From a virus, in the IMG/VR virus record IMGVR_UViG_3300046411_000603, positions 1 to 29,894 of that record: a stretch of 29,894 nucleotides of DNA; one strand, written 5' to 3'. Under the pieces are notes generated by a model, which made no database searches, had not been told where the DNA came from, and worked only from the letters and a program-made list of their open reading frames with translations. Shown one piece after another: positions 1 through 7,347 of this stretch. Within the stretch, counting starts at the first letter, position 1; each line of letters starts with the position of its first letter. The position numbers and the translations under genes were made by a program.

Positions 1-23
1 GGCGGGGCTTTCGGGTTGAACCC

Positions 24-251
24 TTATTCAGCAGCCGAACCATACTTTGCGATGTAGCTACTTGCGTCGATCTCACTAGCCTTTTTGGGCTTATTCAAAA
101 TTTTATATGATCTAATCATATCTTGCAAGATAACGGTAGGTTCACCGCGATGATCACCGAAGATCACCTTATTGCCATGCTGCTTTCCAGTGTAAGCACC
201 AGTAAGAACCATTGGGGTTAAGCTTGTTGTTAGTTCTAATTTAATGTTCAT
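24..251 (-). CDS. Small hypothetical protein, minus strand
   Basis: A 75-residue soluble protein with no family I recognise. The start is supported by an AAGGA ribosome site on the minus strand about 8 bases before the ATG. There is no signal peptide or membrane segment; the C-terminal half is Lys/Ser/Ala rich. It lies downstream of, and co-directional with, the 87-residue gene at 330-593, and both point away from the plus-strand structural block. That position would suit an early or host-takeover gene, but the sequence itself gives no function. Confidence 0.6.
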   Translation of the reverse strand: MNIKLELTTSLTPMVLTGAYTGKQHGNKVIFGDHRGEPTVILQDMIRSYKILNKPKKASEIDASSYIAKYGSAAE

Positions 252-305
252 AATGTTGATCCTTTCAAGATCGGGTGTTGTTGTTAACTTCTATATTATT
301 ATTAT

Positions 306-333
306 CGCCTATAGGCGTGACACGTTAGGTCAC
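306..333. repeat. Paired inverted repeats between the two minus-strand genes
   Basis: A perfect 12-base palindrome, CGCCTATAGGCG (306-317), abuts a second inverted repeat, GTGAC(7)GTCAC (317-333), which overlaps the stop codon of the 330-593 gene. Either could form an RNA hairpin after that stop. AT-rich DNA follows on the minus strand but there is no clean T-run, so an attenuator, an operator or a weak terminator are all possible. Confidence 0.35.
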
Positions 334-593
334 TTTCCAGATTTAATTTCAGATTTTCCAAAAATAAAATCTAGGTAAATTTCCATGCCATCCCACTTTG
401 ATTCGTTTTTTTCAAGCCATTCGTTGTACTCTGCTAAGTCAGCAGCGGTCGGCTGGTATGTTGGTACTGCTTCGTCAATGATATCGAACTTAGAATACAT
501 GGTAAACCTTTCAGGGTATTGATTAACTTCTTGTGCTTCTATTATATACATATCGGCAGACATTGCAAGCCTAATCCAGTCTAATTTGGTCAT
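330..593 (-). CDS. Small acidic hypothetical protein, minus strand
   Basis: An 87-residue protein rich in Glu/Asp and aromatic residues, with a Trp-bearing segment (EYNEWLEKNESKWDG) near the C-terminus. No family is recognised. No strong Shine-Dalgarno precedes the ATG at 593, so the start is less certain than for its neighbour. It is the first gene of the minus-strand pair and faces the divergent control region at 594-873. Its only plus-strand competitor, at 586-768, is a poor candidate, and composition and position favour this one. Confidence 0.55.
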   Translation of the reverse strand: MTKLDWIRLAMSADMYIIEAQEVNQYPERFTMYSKFDIIDEAVPTYQPTAADLAEYNEWLEKNESKWDGMEIYLDFIFGKSEIKSGK

Positions 594-873
594 TTTGTCT
601 GAAATATCGAGGTTTTTTGTTTATATGCTATCATCTGTTAGATGTCGCACCATGCGGGGGTGGTTCAAACACAACTCAGAAATAATTTCTATAATGTCTT
701 ATCCAATCTTCCCCGACTCGAACCTGATTGATCAGAATTCGAAACATATGTGTGCAATTTTCTCATAATCATCATATTATAACGTGTATATAATTAAATA
801 GTTCAGCAGTATTTAGCAGACAAATGTGTAGAATACCCGTAACTAGGTATATAATAAGATATAAGGAGTCACA
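594..873. promoter_or_regulatory. Divergent non-coding control region
   Basis: About 280 bases separate the minus-strand gene pair from the plus-strand operon beginning at 874. The right half is very AT rich and holds several TATA-like runs: TTATAA around 778, a TGTATATAAT run at 784-794, and TATAAT at 850-855. It also holds a TGTGTA element at 825-830 resembling the putative late-promoter motif. I found no tRNA, no terminator and no convincing open frame here. It probably carries promoters for both directions. Confidence 0.5.
822..836 (+). promoter_or_regulatory. Near match to putative late promoter, upstream of sigma operon
   Basis: AAATGTGTAGAATAC lies 38-52 bases before the ATG at 874. 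It shares TGTGTA and the trailing TAC with the five TTTGTGTA elements found in the structural block, but has AAT in place of TTT. A separate sigma70-like TATAAT sits at 850-855, so this operon may be read both by host sigma70 and by the phage sigma it encodes. Confidence 0.4.
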
Positions 874-1053
874 ATGACAAAGAAAATTAAAACTGATGTA
901 AGATTTAAGTCTACAGCACAATTAGAGAAACAGGTAGCCAAAGAACTATCTATTCCTGACCCAGAAACACCTTTAGTGTTTGATTCAAAGGGTGGCCTGT
1001 GGGGTAGCGATAACTTCAAAGAGGAAGATGAATTAGAAAATGGAAATTCCTGA
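874..1053 (+). CDS. 59-residue hypothetical protein upstream of the sigma gene
   Basis: An open frame of 59 residues starting at ATG 874, preceded by a strong AAGGAG site at 863-868 with ideal spacing. It begins MTKKIKTDVRF and ends with an acidic tail (EEDELENGNS). The stop overlaps the next gene's start by 14 bases, so the two are probably translationally coupled. It is the first gene of the sigma/packaging operon. No family is recognised. A role tied to the sigma factor, such as co-activator or anti-sigma, is only a guess from adjacency. Confidence 0.7.
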   Translation: MTKKIKTDVRFKSTAQLEKQVAKELSIPDPETPLVFDSKGGLWGSDNFKEEDELENGNS

Positions 1054-1585
1054 AGGATTAGACAAAGAATTAGTAATAGAGACCATCACTTCTATTGCTA
1101 AAAAGATTTCACACAAATACGTATTCGCTTCGTACCAAGCTGATGACATAGAACAAGAAGCATTTTTGATTGGGATGGAGTGCCTAAGTAGATATGACAA
1201 AGTTAGGCCGCTTGAGAACTTTTTGTACACCCATATGAACAATAGATTGAAGAACTTTAAAAGAGATAATTATTATAGATACGATTATGGTAACGCCCAG
1301 AAAGCACAAGAGAGAAAAAGAAGTATTCTCGAACCAATGAGCTTTGAGCATCTGTATACATTGTGTGATAAAGAAGAAGTAGTAAACCAAGCACACTTCA
1401 AAGAGATGTTAGACTTAATAGATGAAAAGCTACCATCCAATATGAGAAAAGATTATTTAAAATTAAGATCGAACTCTTTCCTGCTAAAAAAGAGAAAGTC
1501 AGACATTATATCTGTTATAAGGTCTATTTTAGACTCAGAGTACTCAGAAATAGACCCAGAGGGGGACAGTGATGAAGAAGGGTAG
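1040..1585 (+). CDS. Phage RNA polymerase sigma factor, gp55-like (late transcription)
   Basis: A 181-residue protein. Residues 27-78 match the layout of sigma-70 region 2: a helix containing DDIEQEAFLIGMECLSRYD, then ENFLYTHMNNRLKNFKRDN. This is the core-polymerase-binding and -10-recognising part (compare the general pattern D-IQEA---L--A---YD-----F--Y----IRN-I). Residues 131-164 (LPSNMRK...SDIISVIRSIL) could be a short helix-turn-helix resembling a region 4 remnant, and the C-terminus is acidic. Size and architecture resemble phage late sigma factors of the T4 gp55 class, which direct host polymerase to late promoters. The recurrent TTTGTGTA element in the gaps between structural genes is a natural candidate target. 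Region 2 is clear by eye; the late role is inference. Confidence 0.72.
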   Translation: MEIPEGLDKELVIETITSIAKKISHKYVFASYQADDIEQEAFLIGMECLSRYDKVRPLENFLYTHMNNRLKNFKRDNYYRYDYGNAQKAQERKRSILEPMSFEHLYTLCDKEEVVNQAHFKEMLDLIDEKLPSNMRKDYLKLRSNSFLLKKRKSDIISVIRSILDSEYSEIDPEGDSDEEG

Positions 1586-2381
1586 ATTTTCAGTGGAGGA
1601 GAAAGCATTTATCGAGGCGAATGCCGAGGTTCTTTCCCCTGAAGCAATTGCCATTGAATTAGACAGAGACCCTGATTCTATTCGCGACTGGATAGGCAAA
1701 CACGTTGGGTTTTCTCCAAAGCAAAAAAAAGAGGCTGAAGTTGCCAATGAATTAAAGTCGAAGCCTTATTACAAAGACTTGAATAATCAATTCTCTCCAG
1801 AAGAACTGCAAATGTTCGAATTTCATTTCAAAAAAATGTGGAGTCAGTTTCGTGACGATGTTTTTCATACTGAAGAAATTCAGATCATTGATACGATCAA
1901 GTTGGAGATTCTAATGAATAGGATTTTAAAATCTCAACGATCCAATCAACAAGACATAGCAGAGACGGAGCGGGTGATTCTAGCTGAGAAAAACAGAGAC
2001 ATCGACCAAAGAGACATGGATTTAGTTATCAACTTAGAAAGGCAAGTGGCGATTCTAAGAGCATCCCAAGAAACTCTCTCAAAAGACTACAAGGATTTAC
2101 AGGCTCGAAAAGCTACTATGTTAAAAGACTTGAAAGGAACCAGAGAGCAGCGGATAAGAGCGATTGAGGACTCAAAGCAAACATTCGCATCAATAATCAA
2201 AGAAATAGATAGCAATCCTATGTTTCGAAACAAGATAGGTCTCGACATGGAAAAAATGAGACTAGCTCACATCAAGGAGAAAGAACGACTTAGTGAGTTT
2301 ACAAAATATGAAGACGGAATGGTGGACCAGCCGTTTTTAACACCGGAAACAGTAATCAGAGAGGACAAGGACATTGAATAA
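1572..2381 (+). CDS. Probable terminase small subunit (TerS)
   Basis: About 269 residues. I chose ATG 1572 over the GTG three bases earlier because the purine-rich AGAGGGGG run lies just upstream. Residues 5-45 form a helix-turn-helix-like segment (SVEEKAFIEANAEVLSPEAI...DRDPDSIRDWIG) typical of DNA recognition. Residues about 65-120 carry the helical pattern FSPEELQMFEFHFKK, and about 125-215 form a long charged coiled coil suited to ring oligomerisation. This HTH plus central helical oligomerisation layout is that of small terminase subunits, which bind phage DNA and load the motor. It overlaps the sigma gene by 14 bases, and TerL lies downstream in the same operon. An alternative is another DNA-binding coiled-coil protein; no sequence motif is unique to TerS. 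Confidence 0.6.
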   Translation: MKKGRFSVEEKAFIEANAEVLSPEAIAIELDRDPDSIRDWIGKHVGFSPKQKKEAEVANELKSKPYYKDLNNQFSPEELQMFEFHFKKMWSQFRDDVFHTEEIQIIDTIKLEILMNRILKSQRSNQQDIAETERVILAEKNRDIDQRDMDLVINLERQVAILRASQETLSKDYKDLQARKATMLKDLKGTREQRIRAIEDSKQTFASIIKEIDSNPMFRNKIGLDMEKMRLAHIKEKERLSEFTKYEDGMVDQPFLTPETVIREDKDIE

Positions 2382-3360
2382 AAAAGCTTTAATATTTGGA
2401 GTATCAGGCCAAGACGGATCATATCTAGCAGAACTTTTACTAGAAAAAGGATACGAAGTGACGGGAGTCACCAGACGAGTTAGTGTAAGCACTACTGAGA
2501 GAATTAACCATATCCTGCCAAAAATTAATATCGCAGAGGGTGATATTACGGATGGCTTTTCTGTCAACAAGCTAATATCGGAATATGAGCCAGATGAAAT
2601 TTACAATCTTGCTGCTCAATCTCACGTTGGTACGAGCTTCAAGCAACCAAGTTTAACTTGGGATATTACCGCTGGTGGCGTATTGAACATTCTTGAGGCG
2701 ATCAGATACTCTCCGCGAAAAGATGACATAAGATTTTATCAAGCAAGCAGCAGTGAAATGTTTGGTAAAAACTATGACGAAATAGCAATGAAAAAATACC
2801 AAGACGAAAACACTGAGTTTATACCTCAAAGCCCTTATGCCATTGCCAAGCTAGCGGCTCACCATCTTGTGAGAAATTACAGAGAGGGTTACGGAATCCA
2901 CGGAAGTTGTGGGATTTTGTTCAATCACGAAAGTGAAAGACGAGGAGAAAACTTTGTTACCCGCAAGATTACCAAGTGGATTGGGGAGTTTGTTAGAAGT
3001 GGACGTGACCCAGAATTTCCAAACCTCCGATTGGGCAACTTAGACGCGAAAAGAGATTGGGGTCACGCAGAAGATTATGTAAACGCCATGTGGCTTATGC
3101 TACAGCAAGAAAAGTCTGACGATTATGTTGTTGCCACGGGTGAGACGTACTCAGTCAGGGATTTCCTAGATGCGGCTTTTTCTAGGGTGGGAATCGAAGA
3201 TTGGAGCGATCTTGTAGTAATTGACCCTAGATTTTATCGCCCAGCAGAAGTAGATCACCTTTTAGGGATTCCAATTAAAGCAGAAAAGTGCTTGGGTTGG
3301 GAAAGAAAGGTCAGCTTTAATGATTTAGTACACAGAATGGTAGATAGCGATTTAGAATGA
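2374..3360 (+). CDS. gmd: GDP-mannose 4,6-dehydratase
   Basis: A 328-residue extended short-chain dehydrogenase that converts GDP-D-mannose to GDP-4-keto-6-deoxymannose, the precursor of GDP-fucose, GDP-rhamnose and related sugars. The NADP-binding Rossmann motif is at residues 9-15 (GVSGQDG). NLAAQSHV is at 78-85, the SSSEMFG active-site segment at 125-131, and the catalytic YAIAK at 155-159. The family hallmarks RRGENFVTRKIT (189-200) and GNLDAKRDWGHAEDYV (221-236) are present. The length is slightly short of cellular enzymes. The usual NHESPRRG is NHESERRG here, a Pro to Glu change at residue 187. The start is TTG with GAGG/AAGG upstream, overlapping the previous stop by 8 bases; no ATG fits the Rossmann start. 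No fcl or other sugar gene is visible nearby. It is an auxiliary metabolic gene inside the packaging operon. Confidence 0.93.
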   Translation: MNKKALIFGVSGQDGSYLAELLLEKGYEVTGVTRRVSVSTTERINHILPKINIAEGDITDGFSVNKLISEYEPDEIYNLAAQSHVGTSFKQPSLTWDITAGGVLNILEAIRYSPRKDDIRFYQASSSEMFGKNYDEIAMKKYQDENTEFIPQSPYAIAKLAAHHLVRNYREGYGIHGSCGILFNHESERRGENFVTRKITKWIGEFVRSGRDPEFPNLRLGNLDAKRDWGHAEDYVNAMWLMLQQEKSDDYVVATGETYSVRDFLDAAFSRVGIEDWSDLVVIDPRFYRPAEVDHLLGIPIKAEKCLGWERKVSFNDLVHRMVDSDLE

Positions 3361-3641
3361 AAAGAAACTACAATGACCCAGCTTATAAGAATTTTCGTAA
3401 TGAAGTCCTAAAAAGAGACAATTTTACGTGTCAAATGTGTAATAATAACAATAGAAGGACTTGGAAGGCAGTTCACCACATTATAAAGTGGTCTTCCTCG
3501 GCTAGTCTTCGGTACGATCCTGACAACGGAATAACACTTTGTCATCAATGTCATAAAGATGTGACCGGAAAAGAATCGCACTACGTATCTTACTTTAACG
3601 AAAAAGTTAAAATATCAAAAAATAAGAAAGGTAAAAAATGA
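3357..3641 (+). CDS. HNH endonuclease
   Basis: A 94-residue small nuclease with a full HNH/zinc layout: C25-x2-C28, the His pair H40-H41 in AVHHIIKW, N57 in DPDNGITLC, then C62-x2-C65-H66. Such proteins make single- or double-strand cuts with a divalent metal. The start codon overlaps the dehydratase stop (ATGA), indicating translational coupling. HNH proteins encoded beside terminases (as HK97 gp74) assist DNA packaging. Its place a few genes before TerL fits that role, but a homing endonuclease or other nicking function is possible. The tail is strongly basic (KISKNKKGKK). Confidence 0.85.
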   Translation: MKRNYNDPAYKNFRNEVLKRDNFTCQMCNNNNRRTWKAVHHIIKWSSSASLRYDPDNGITLCHQCHKDVTGKESHYVSYFNEKVKISKNKKGKK

Positions 3642-4012
3642 AAAATTTCTTTACAAGCAGTCTAGACCAATCTTCGTCTGATACTTTTGACGCTCAGATC
3701 GACGCATTGAAAGCAGGAGAGTCTGTTTATCTAGAGGGCGTTGACAGCGACCGATATATGGAATTGTACGAAAAATACAAAAAAGAAAGAAACAACGGAA
3801 AGCTAAGATTTGTCAGAGATTCTCGACCAACAGAGTTGGATGTCTTCAACGAAGAAAAAACAGAAGAAGCCAAGGCACCTGTCGAGGTAGTCGTGCCAGC
3901 CCCAGCACCAGAACCAGCACCAAAGTCAGAAGCAGAGCAATGTCAAGAAACCTGCGAGTCTGAAGAGTGCGAAGATGGGTGTGTAGATTTCGATGGAGCA
4001 AGCGATACTTAA
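3638..4012 (+). CDS. Acidic Pro/Ala-rich, Cys-rich C-terminus hypothetical protein
   Basis: A 124-residue protein with three visible parts. A small N-terminal domain (residues 1-65) is followed by a Pro/Ala/Glu linker (VPAPAPEPAPKSEAE). An acidic tail with four cysteines (CQETCESEECEDGC) ends the protein and could bind a metal or form disulfides. No family is recognised. It overlaps the HNH stop (ATGA) and hands over to the ERCC4-type gene by a TAATG junction, so it is probably co-translated with both nucleases and might be an adaptor for them. Confidence 0.65.
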   Translation: MKNFFTSSLDQSSSDTFDAQIDALKAGESVYLEGVDSDRYMELYEKYKKERNNGKLRFVRDSRPTELDVFNEEKTEEAKAPVEVVVPAPAPEPAPKSEAEQCQETCESEECEDGCVDFDGASDT

Positions 4013-4653
4013 TGGCGAAATCTAAACCAAAATACACGGTCATAAAAGACACCAGAGAGCAAGACGGTTGGTTTTTCTCTCCTTACGATAGGTGTGAAGG
4101 TATGGAAGTTGCCACAATGAAAACTGGCGACTATACCATCAAGGGCTGTGAAAACTTGGTTTGTGTCGAAAGGAAGGGGTCTGTAACTGAAATAGCAACA
4201 AATCTAGGTAAAAAGAAGAAAGCTTTTCAGGCAGAGATGGAAAGAATGAAAGATTTTGATTTTCGTTTCATGCTGCTAGAATTTTCTGCTTCAGATGTTA
4301 TAGACTATCCATTTAGCTTGCTTAGTCCTGAAGAGCGTGTTTTGTATGATTATTATGAAATAAAGGATATTCGTAATTTTTTTAATGCTTATGAAGATAT
4401 ATACAATAAGCCAGCAGAGTCTTTTAGTTTACCTAAATTTAAAAGATTTGAGGTTGTTGAGCAAACTAGGATAACAGGAAAATACTTAATAAAGTCGCTA
4501 ATGGAAATAAGCATAAGATACAATGTTAATGTTATTTTTTGTGACAATAAGAATAACGCTTTCTTGATTTGCAATAGCATATTTAAAAGGCTTTCCGACC
4601 TTTTTGATACCTATGATAGAGAGTCAGGAAAAGCAAAAATTTTTAAGTTTTAA
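4012..4653 (+). CDS. ERCC4-type (XPF-like) nuclease
   Basis: About 213 residues starting at ATG 4012 in a TAATG stop/start overlap; an upstream in-frame start would give an unrelated basic leader with no ribosome site. The ERCC4 nuclease core is visible: DTREQ at residues 13-17, GDY at 39-41 and VERKG at 52-56, the signature of XPF/Mus81-type structure-specific endonucleases. The acidic residue usually following ERK-x3 is Glu (ERKGSVTE), not Asp. The C-terminal half (residues 85-213) is mostly unlike known domains, with no HhH motif evident. Phage ERCC4 nucleases are thought to process recombination or replication intermediates. Beside HNH and TerL it could trim branched DNA before packaging, which is inference. 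Confidence 0.75.
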   Translation: MAKSKPKYTVIKDTREQDGWFFSPYDRCEGMEVATMKTGDYTIKGCENLVCVERKGSVTEIATNLGKKKKAFQAEMERMKDFDFRFMLLEFSASDVIDYPFSLLSPEERVLYDYYEIKDIRNFFNAYEDIYNKPAESFSLPKFKRFEVVEQTRITGKYLIKSLMEISIRYNVNVIFCDNKNNAFLICNSIFKRLSDLFDTYDRESGKAKIFKF

Positions 4654-4667
4654 AAACGGGAGAGCGT

Positions 4668-5306
4668 ATGAAAGGCGATAGTCGTCCAGAGTGGAAAATG
4701 CACCACGATGAAACTGAACAGGTTCACGATTACTCCCTATCTATAAAGAATAGAAAGGTATACCTCCACTCTTCTTACGGTTCGGATGAAGGCGACCCGG
4801 GTACAGATTGGAGAATGGCTAATACTTTTATTAAAAATCTTCATATTCTTGAAAATTCTAGTGATAACGCTATAGAAATTCATCAATTCAATATTGGTGG
4901 AGATGAAGAGGCTGGCTATGCTATATACGACGCGATAAAATGCTCTCCATGTCCTATTACCGTTATTACCCACGGTGTGGCGGCTTCTATGGGCAGTATT
5001 ATTCCTCAAGCGGCAGACAAGAGGGTTACCATGTCTAGCTGTTGCTGGTTGATACATAAGGGGTCTACAGGCATAGGGCACAGAGACAGGATACCAGCCA
5101 AGCAGTGGGCGAAATGGGAAGATTATTGTGATAAAAGGATGATGTCGATTTACGCTGAGGCTTGTAGTAATTCTGAGGCTTGGTCGGGGAAAGACACAAC
5201 AACCATAATGTCATCTATGAATAAAATGTTAAACGCGAAAGGTGACTGGTTTATGAACGCTACAGACGCAGTACATTACGGGTTTTGCGACGAGGTGTAC
5301 GAATGA
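4668..5306 (+). CDS. ClpP-like serine protease (S14 family)
   Basis: A 212-residue ClpP-fold protease. The nucleophile Ser is at about 107 in GVAASMGS (the ClpP G-x-A-A-S-M pattern). The catalytic His is at about 130 in WLIHKG. The acid is probably the Asp in KGDWFM near 192, followed by the family's end motif ATDAVHYGFCDEVYE. A GGGAG ribosome site lies 5 bases before ATG. In many phages a ClpP-like enzyme is the prohead maturation protease. Here it precedes TerL rather than following the portal, and a second protease-like domain is fused to the scaffold, so its substrate is uncertain. It overlaps the TerL start by ATGA. Confidence 0.85.
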   Translation: MKGDSRPEWKMHHDETEQVHDYSLSIKNRKVYLHSSYGSDEGDPGTDWRMANTFIKNLHILENSSDNAIEIHQFNIGGDEEAGYAIYDAIKCSPCPITVITHGVAASMGSIIPQAADKRVTMSSCCWLIHKGSTGIGHRDRIPAKQWAKWEDYCDKRMMSIYAEACSNSEAWSGKDTTTIMSSMNKMLNAKGDWFMNATDAVHYGFCDEVYE

Positions 5307-7285
5307 TAACGGACTTGCAAAAATTAGAAGATGCTTGGTTGGGGATAGACGTAGATGAGTCAACTATTTTCAATCCTATGAAGTTTATATCTGATTGCAA
5401 TGATAGAGAAGAGTTGCTAGAGCGTGTAGCTTGGCTGATGATGCAACCACAGTATTTTTCTTTCGCTTGTAAATACATACTAAATATTGAAATATCCCCA
5501 TTTCAAGCACTTACCTTAGAAGAGTTATGGAACAGAAAGTTTCCATTATTGATTGGTACTCGTGGTATGGGTAAGTCGTTCTTGCTTTCTGTTTATCCGC
5601 TATTGCGGGCATTGTTTATGCCTAGAAGGAAAATAATCATTGTAGGTGCGGCCTTTAGGCAGTCCAAGGTTTTGTTTGAGTACATGGATACTATTTGGAA
5701 AAATGCACCAGTATTGAGAGATTTATGTGACAGCAAAAGTGGCCCAAGAAGAGATGTTGACAGATGTGTTATGCACATTAATCAAAGTACTATAACTTGC
5801 TTACCTTTAGGTGACGGCAGCAAGATTCGTGGTCAGCGTGCTAATGATATTATAGCAGATGAATTTGCGTCTATTCCTAGAGAGATTTTTGAAAATGTTG
5901 TTGCTGGTTTTGCTATAGTCGCGTCATCGCCAATAGAAAAGGTTAAAAGCAAAGCTAAAGCAAAAAGAGCTAAACAACTAGGAATAAAACTTAAAGAAGA
6001 AGGTAATGGAATTCAAGAAAAATCAAACCAGATTGTGCTGTCTGGTACGGCTTATTACGACTTTAATCATTTTGCTGATTACTGGAGACGCTACAGAGCT
6101 ATAGTAAACAGCAGAGGCTCTAGGTCTAAACTAAAAGAGGTTTTTGGAAATGAGCCACCAGAAGATTTTGATTGGAGTGAGTACTCAGTTATAAGGATAC
6201 CAGTAGAGAAATTAGCTGATGGATTCATGGATGAAGGTCAGGTAGCTAGAGCAAAGGCAACAATTCACTCCGGTATATACAATATGGAATACGGTGCTTG
6301 TTTTACAACAGACAGTCAAGGGTTTTTCAAAAGGTCTTTGATCGAGTCATGTACGACATCTAAGGAAAACCCAATAAAACACCTGTCTGGAGACGTTTTC
6401 TTTGAGTCTCAACTGAGGGGTAGCTCAAGCAAAAAATATGTTTATGGTGTTGATCCAGCTTCAGAGGTTGATAACTTTAGTATAGTTGTGCTGGAAGTAA
6501 ATCCAGACCACAGAAAGGTTGTTCATTGTTGGACTACAAACAGACAGCAGCACAAAGACAAGCTAAAAATGAAAATAGTCGATGAGGACGATTTTTACTC
6601 GTATTGTGCTAAAAAAATAAGACAGCTAATGAAAGTCTTCCCATGCTCTGAGATAGCCCTAGATGCACAGGGTGGCGGTATCGCGGTAATGGAAGCTCTG
6701 CATGACAAAGATAAGATAGGCGAGGGAGAGCTACCTATTTGGCCCGTAATAAACGAAGATAAAGAATCTGATACTGACGACCATCCCGGTCTGCATATTT
6801 TGAAAATGTGTCAGTTTGCAAACGCTGGTTGGTTGGCTGAGGCTAATCACGGCCTAAGAAAAGATTTTGAAGACAGAAGAGTGCTATTCCCATACTTTGA
6901 TTCTATCAGCTTGGGGCTTTCGGCAGAAGAAGACAGTGCCACTGGTAGGGTTTATGACACGCTTGAAGACTGCGTTATGGAAATAGAAGAATTAAAAGAC
7001 GAGCTTTCAATGATTGTTATGACCCAAACATCAACGGGGCGTGAAAGATGGGACACTCCAGAAGTTAAGGTTGCGGCAGGAAAGAAAAACAGAATGAGAA
7101 AAGATAGGTATTCGTCTTTGATCATGGCTAATATGTCTGCTAGGTCAATATCTACTGAAAAAGTTATGGTAGACCATATGACTCAAGGTGGATTTGCTGT
7201 AGTTGATTCTCAATCAAACTTTGAAAAAGAGAAGTTATATCACGGCCCAAACTGGTTTACTGAAAAAATCAACAATTGGGAGTAG
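5303..7285 (+). CDS. Terminase large subunit (TerL)
   Basis: 660 residues from ATG 5303, chosen because GAGG lies 7 bases upstream and the codon forms an ATGA overlap with the protease stop. This is the packaging motor ATPase and nuclease. The N-terminal ATPase shows Walker A GTRGMGKS (85-92) and Walker B IIADEF with D186-E187. The RNase H-like nuclease begins near 378 with VYGVDPAS (D384) and IALDAQGGG (D454). A Lys-rich insertion (about 212-232) separates the Walker B region from the coupling segment. Length is within the usual range, slightly long. The terminase pair is split by six genes (gmd to ClpP), unlike the common adjacent TerS-TerL order. Confidence 0.95.
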   Translation: MITDLQKLEDAWLGIDVDESTIFNPMKFISDCNDREELLERVAWLMMQPQYFSFACKYILNIEISPFQALTLEELWNRKFPLLIGTRGMGKSFLLSVYPLLRALFMPRRKIIIVGAAFRQSKVLFEYMDTIWKNAPVLRDLCDSKSGPRRDVDRCVMHINQSTITCLPLGDGSKIRGQRANDIIADEFASIPREIFENVVAGFAIVASSPIEKVKSKAKAKRAKQLGIKLKEEGNGIQEKSNQIVLSGTAYYDFNHFADYWRRYRAIVNSRGSRSKLKEVFGNEPPEDFDWSEYSVIRIPVEKLADGFMDEGQVARAKATIHSGIYNMEYGACFTTDSQGFFKRSLIESCTTSKENPIKHLSGDVFFESQLRGSSSKKYVYGVDPASEVDNFSIVVLEVNPDHRKVVHCWTTNRQQHKDKLKMKIVDEDDFYSYCAKKIRQLMKVFPCSEIALDAQGGGIAVMEALHDKDKIGEGELPIWPVINEDKESDTDDHPGLHILKMCQFANAGWLAEANHGLRKDFEDRRVLFPYFDSISLGLSAEEDSATGRVYDTLEDCVMEIEELKDELSMIVMTQTSTGRERWDTPEVKVAAGKKNRMRKDRYSSLIMANMSARSISTEKVMVDHMTQGGFAVVDSQSNFEKEKLYHGPNWFTEKINNWE

Positions 7286-7299
7286 TTTGTGTATATGTA
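7286..7299 (+). promoter_or_regulatory. Putative late promoter TTTGTGTA before portal
   Basis: TTTGTGTATATGTA begins right at the end of the TerL gene, about 50 bases before the portal start at 7348. It is one of five copies of the same octamer in the long plus-strand gaps. No -35 hexamer is evident. Confidence 0.55.
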
Positions 7300-7347
7300 T
7301 TGAATTGAAAACAATACCATTGCCATTACTATTAAACGGAGATGTTG

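Noticed and set aside
1-23. GGCGGGGCTTTCGGG at the left edge looks like the right arm of an intrinsic terminator
   Set aside because: The matching left arm would lie outside the window and the T-run is only three bases, so it cannot be supported.
640-760. GGTTCAAAC and GGTTCGAGT look like tRNA T-loops
   Set aside because: On both strands the flanking five bases do not pair as a T-stem, and no acceptor or anticodon stem can be formed.
586-768. Plus-strand open frame of 60 codons in the divergent control region
   Set aside because: No ribosome site, rare-looking composition for this genome, and it overlaps the start of a better minus-strand gene.
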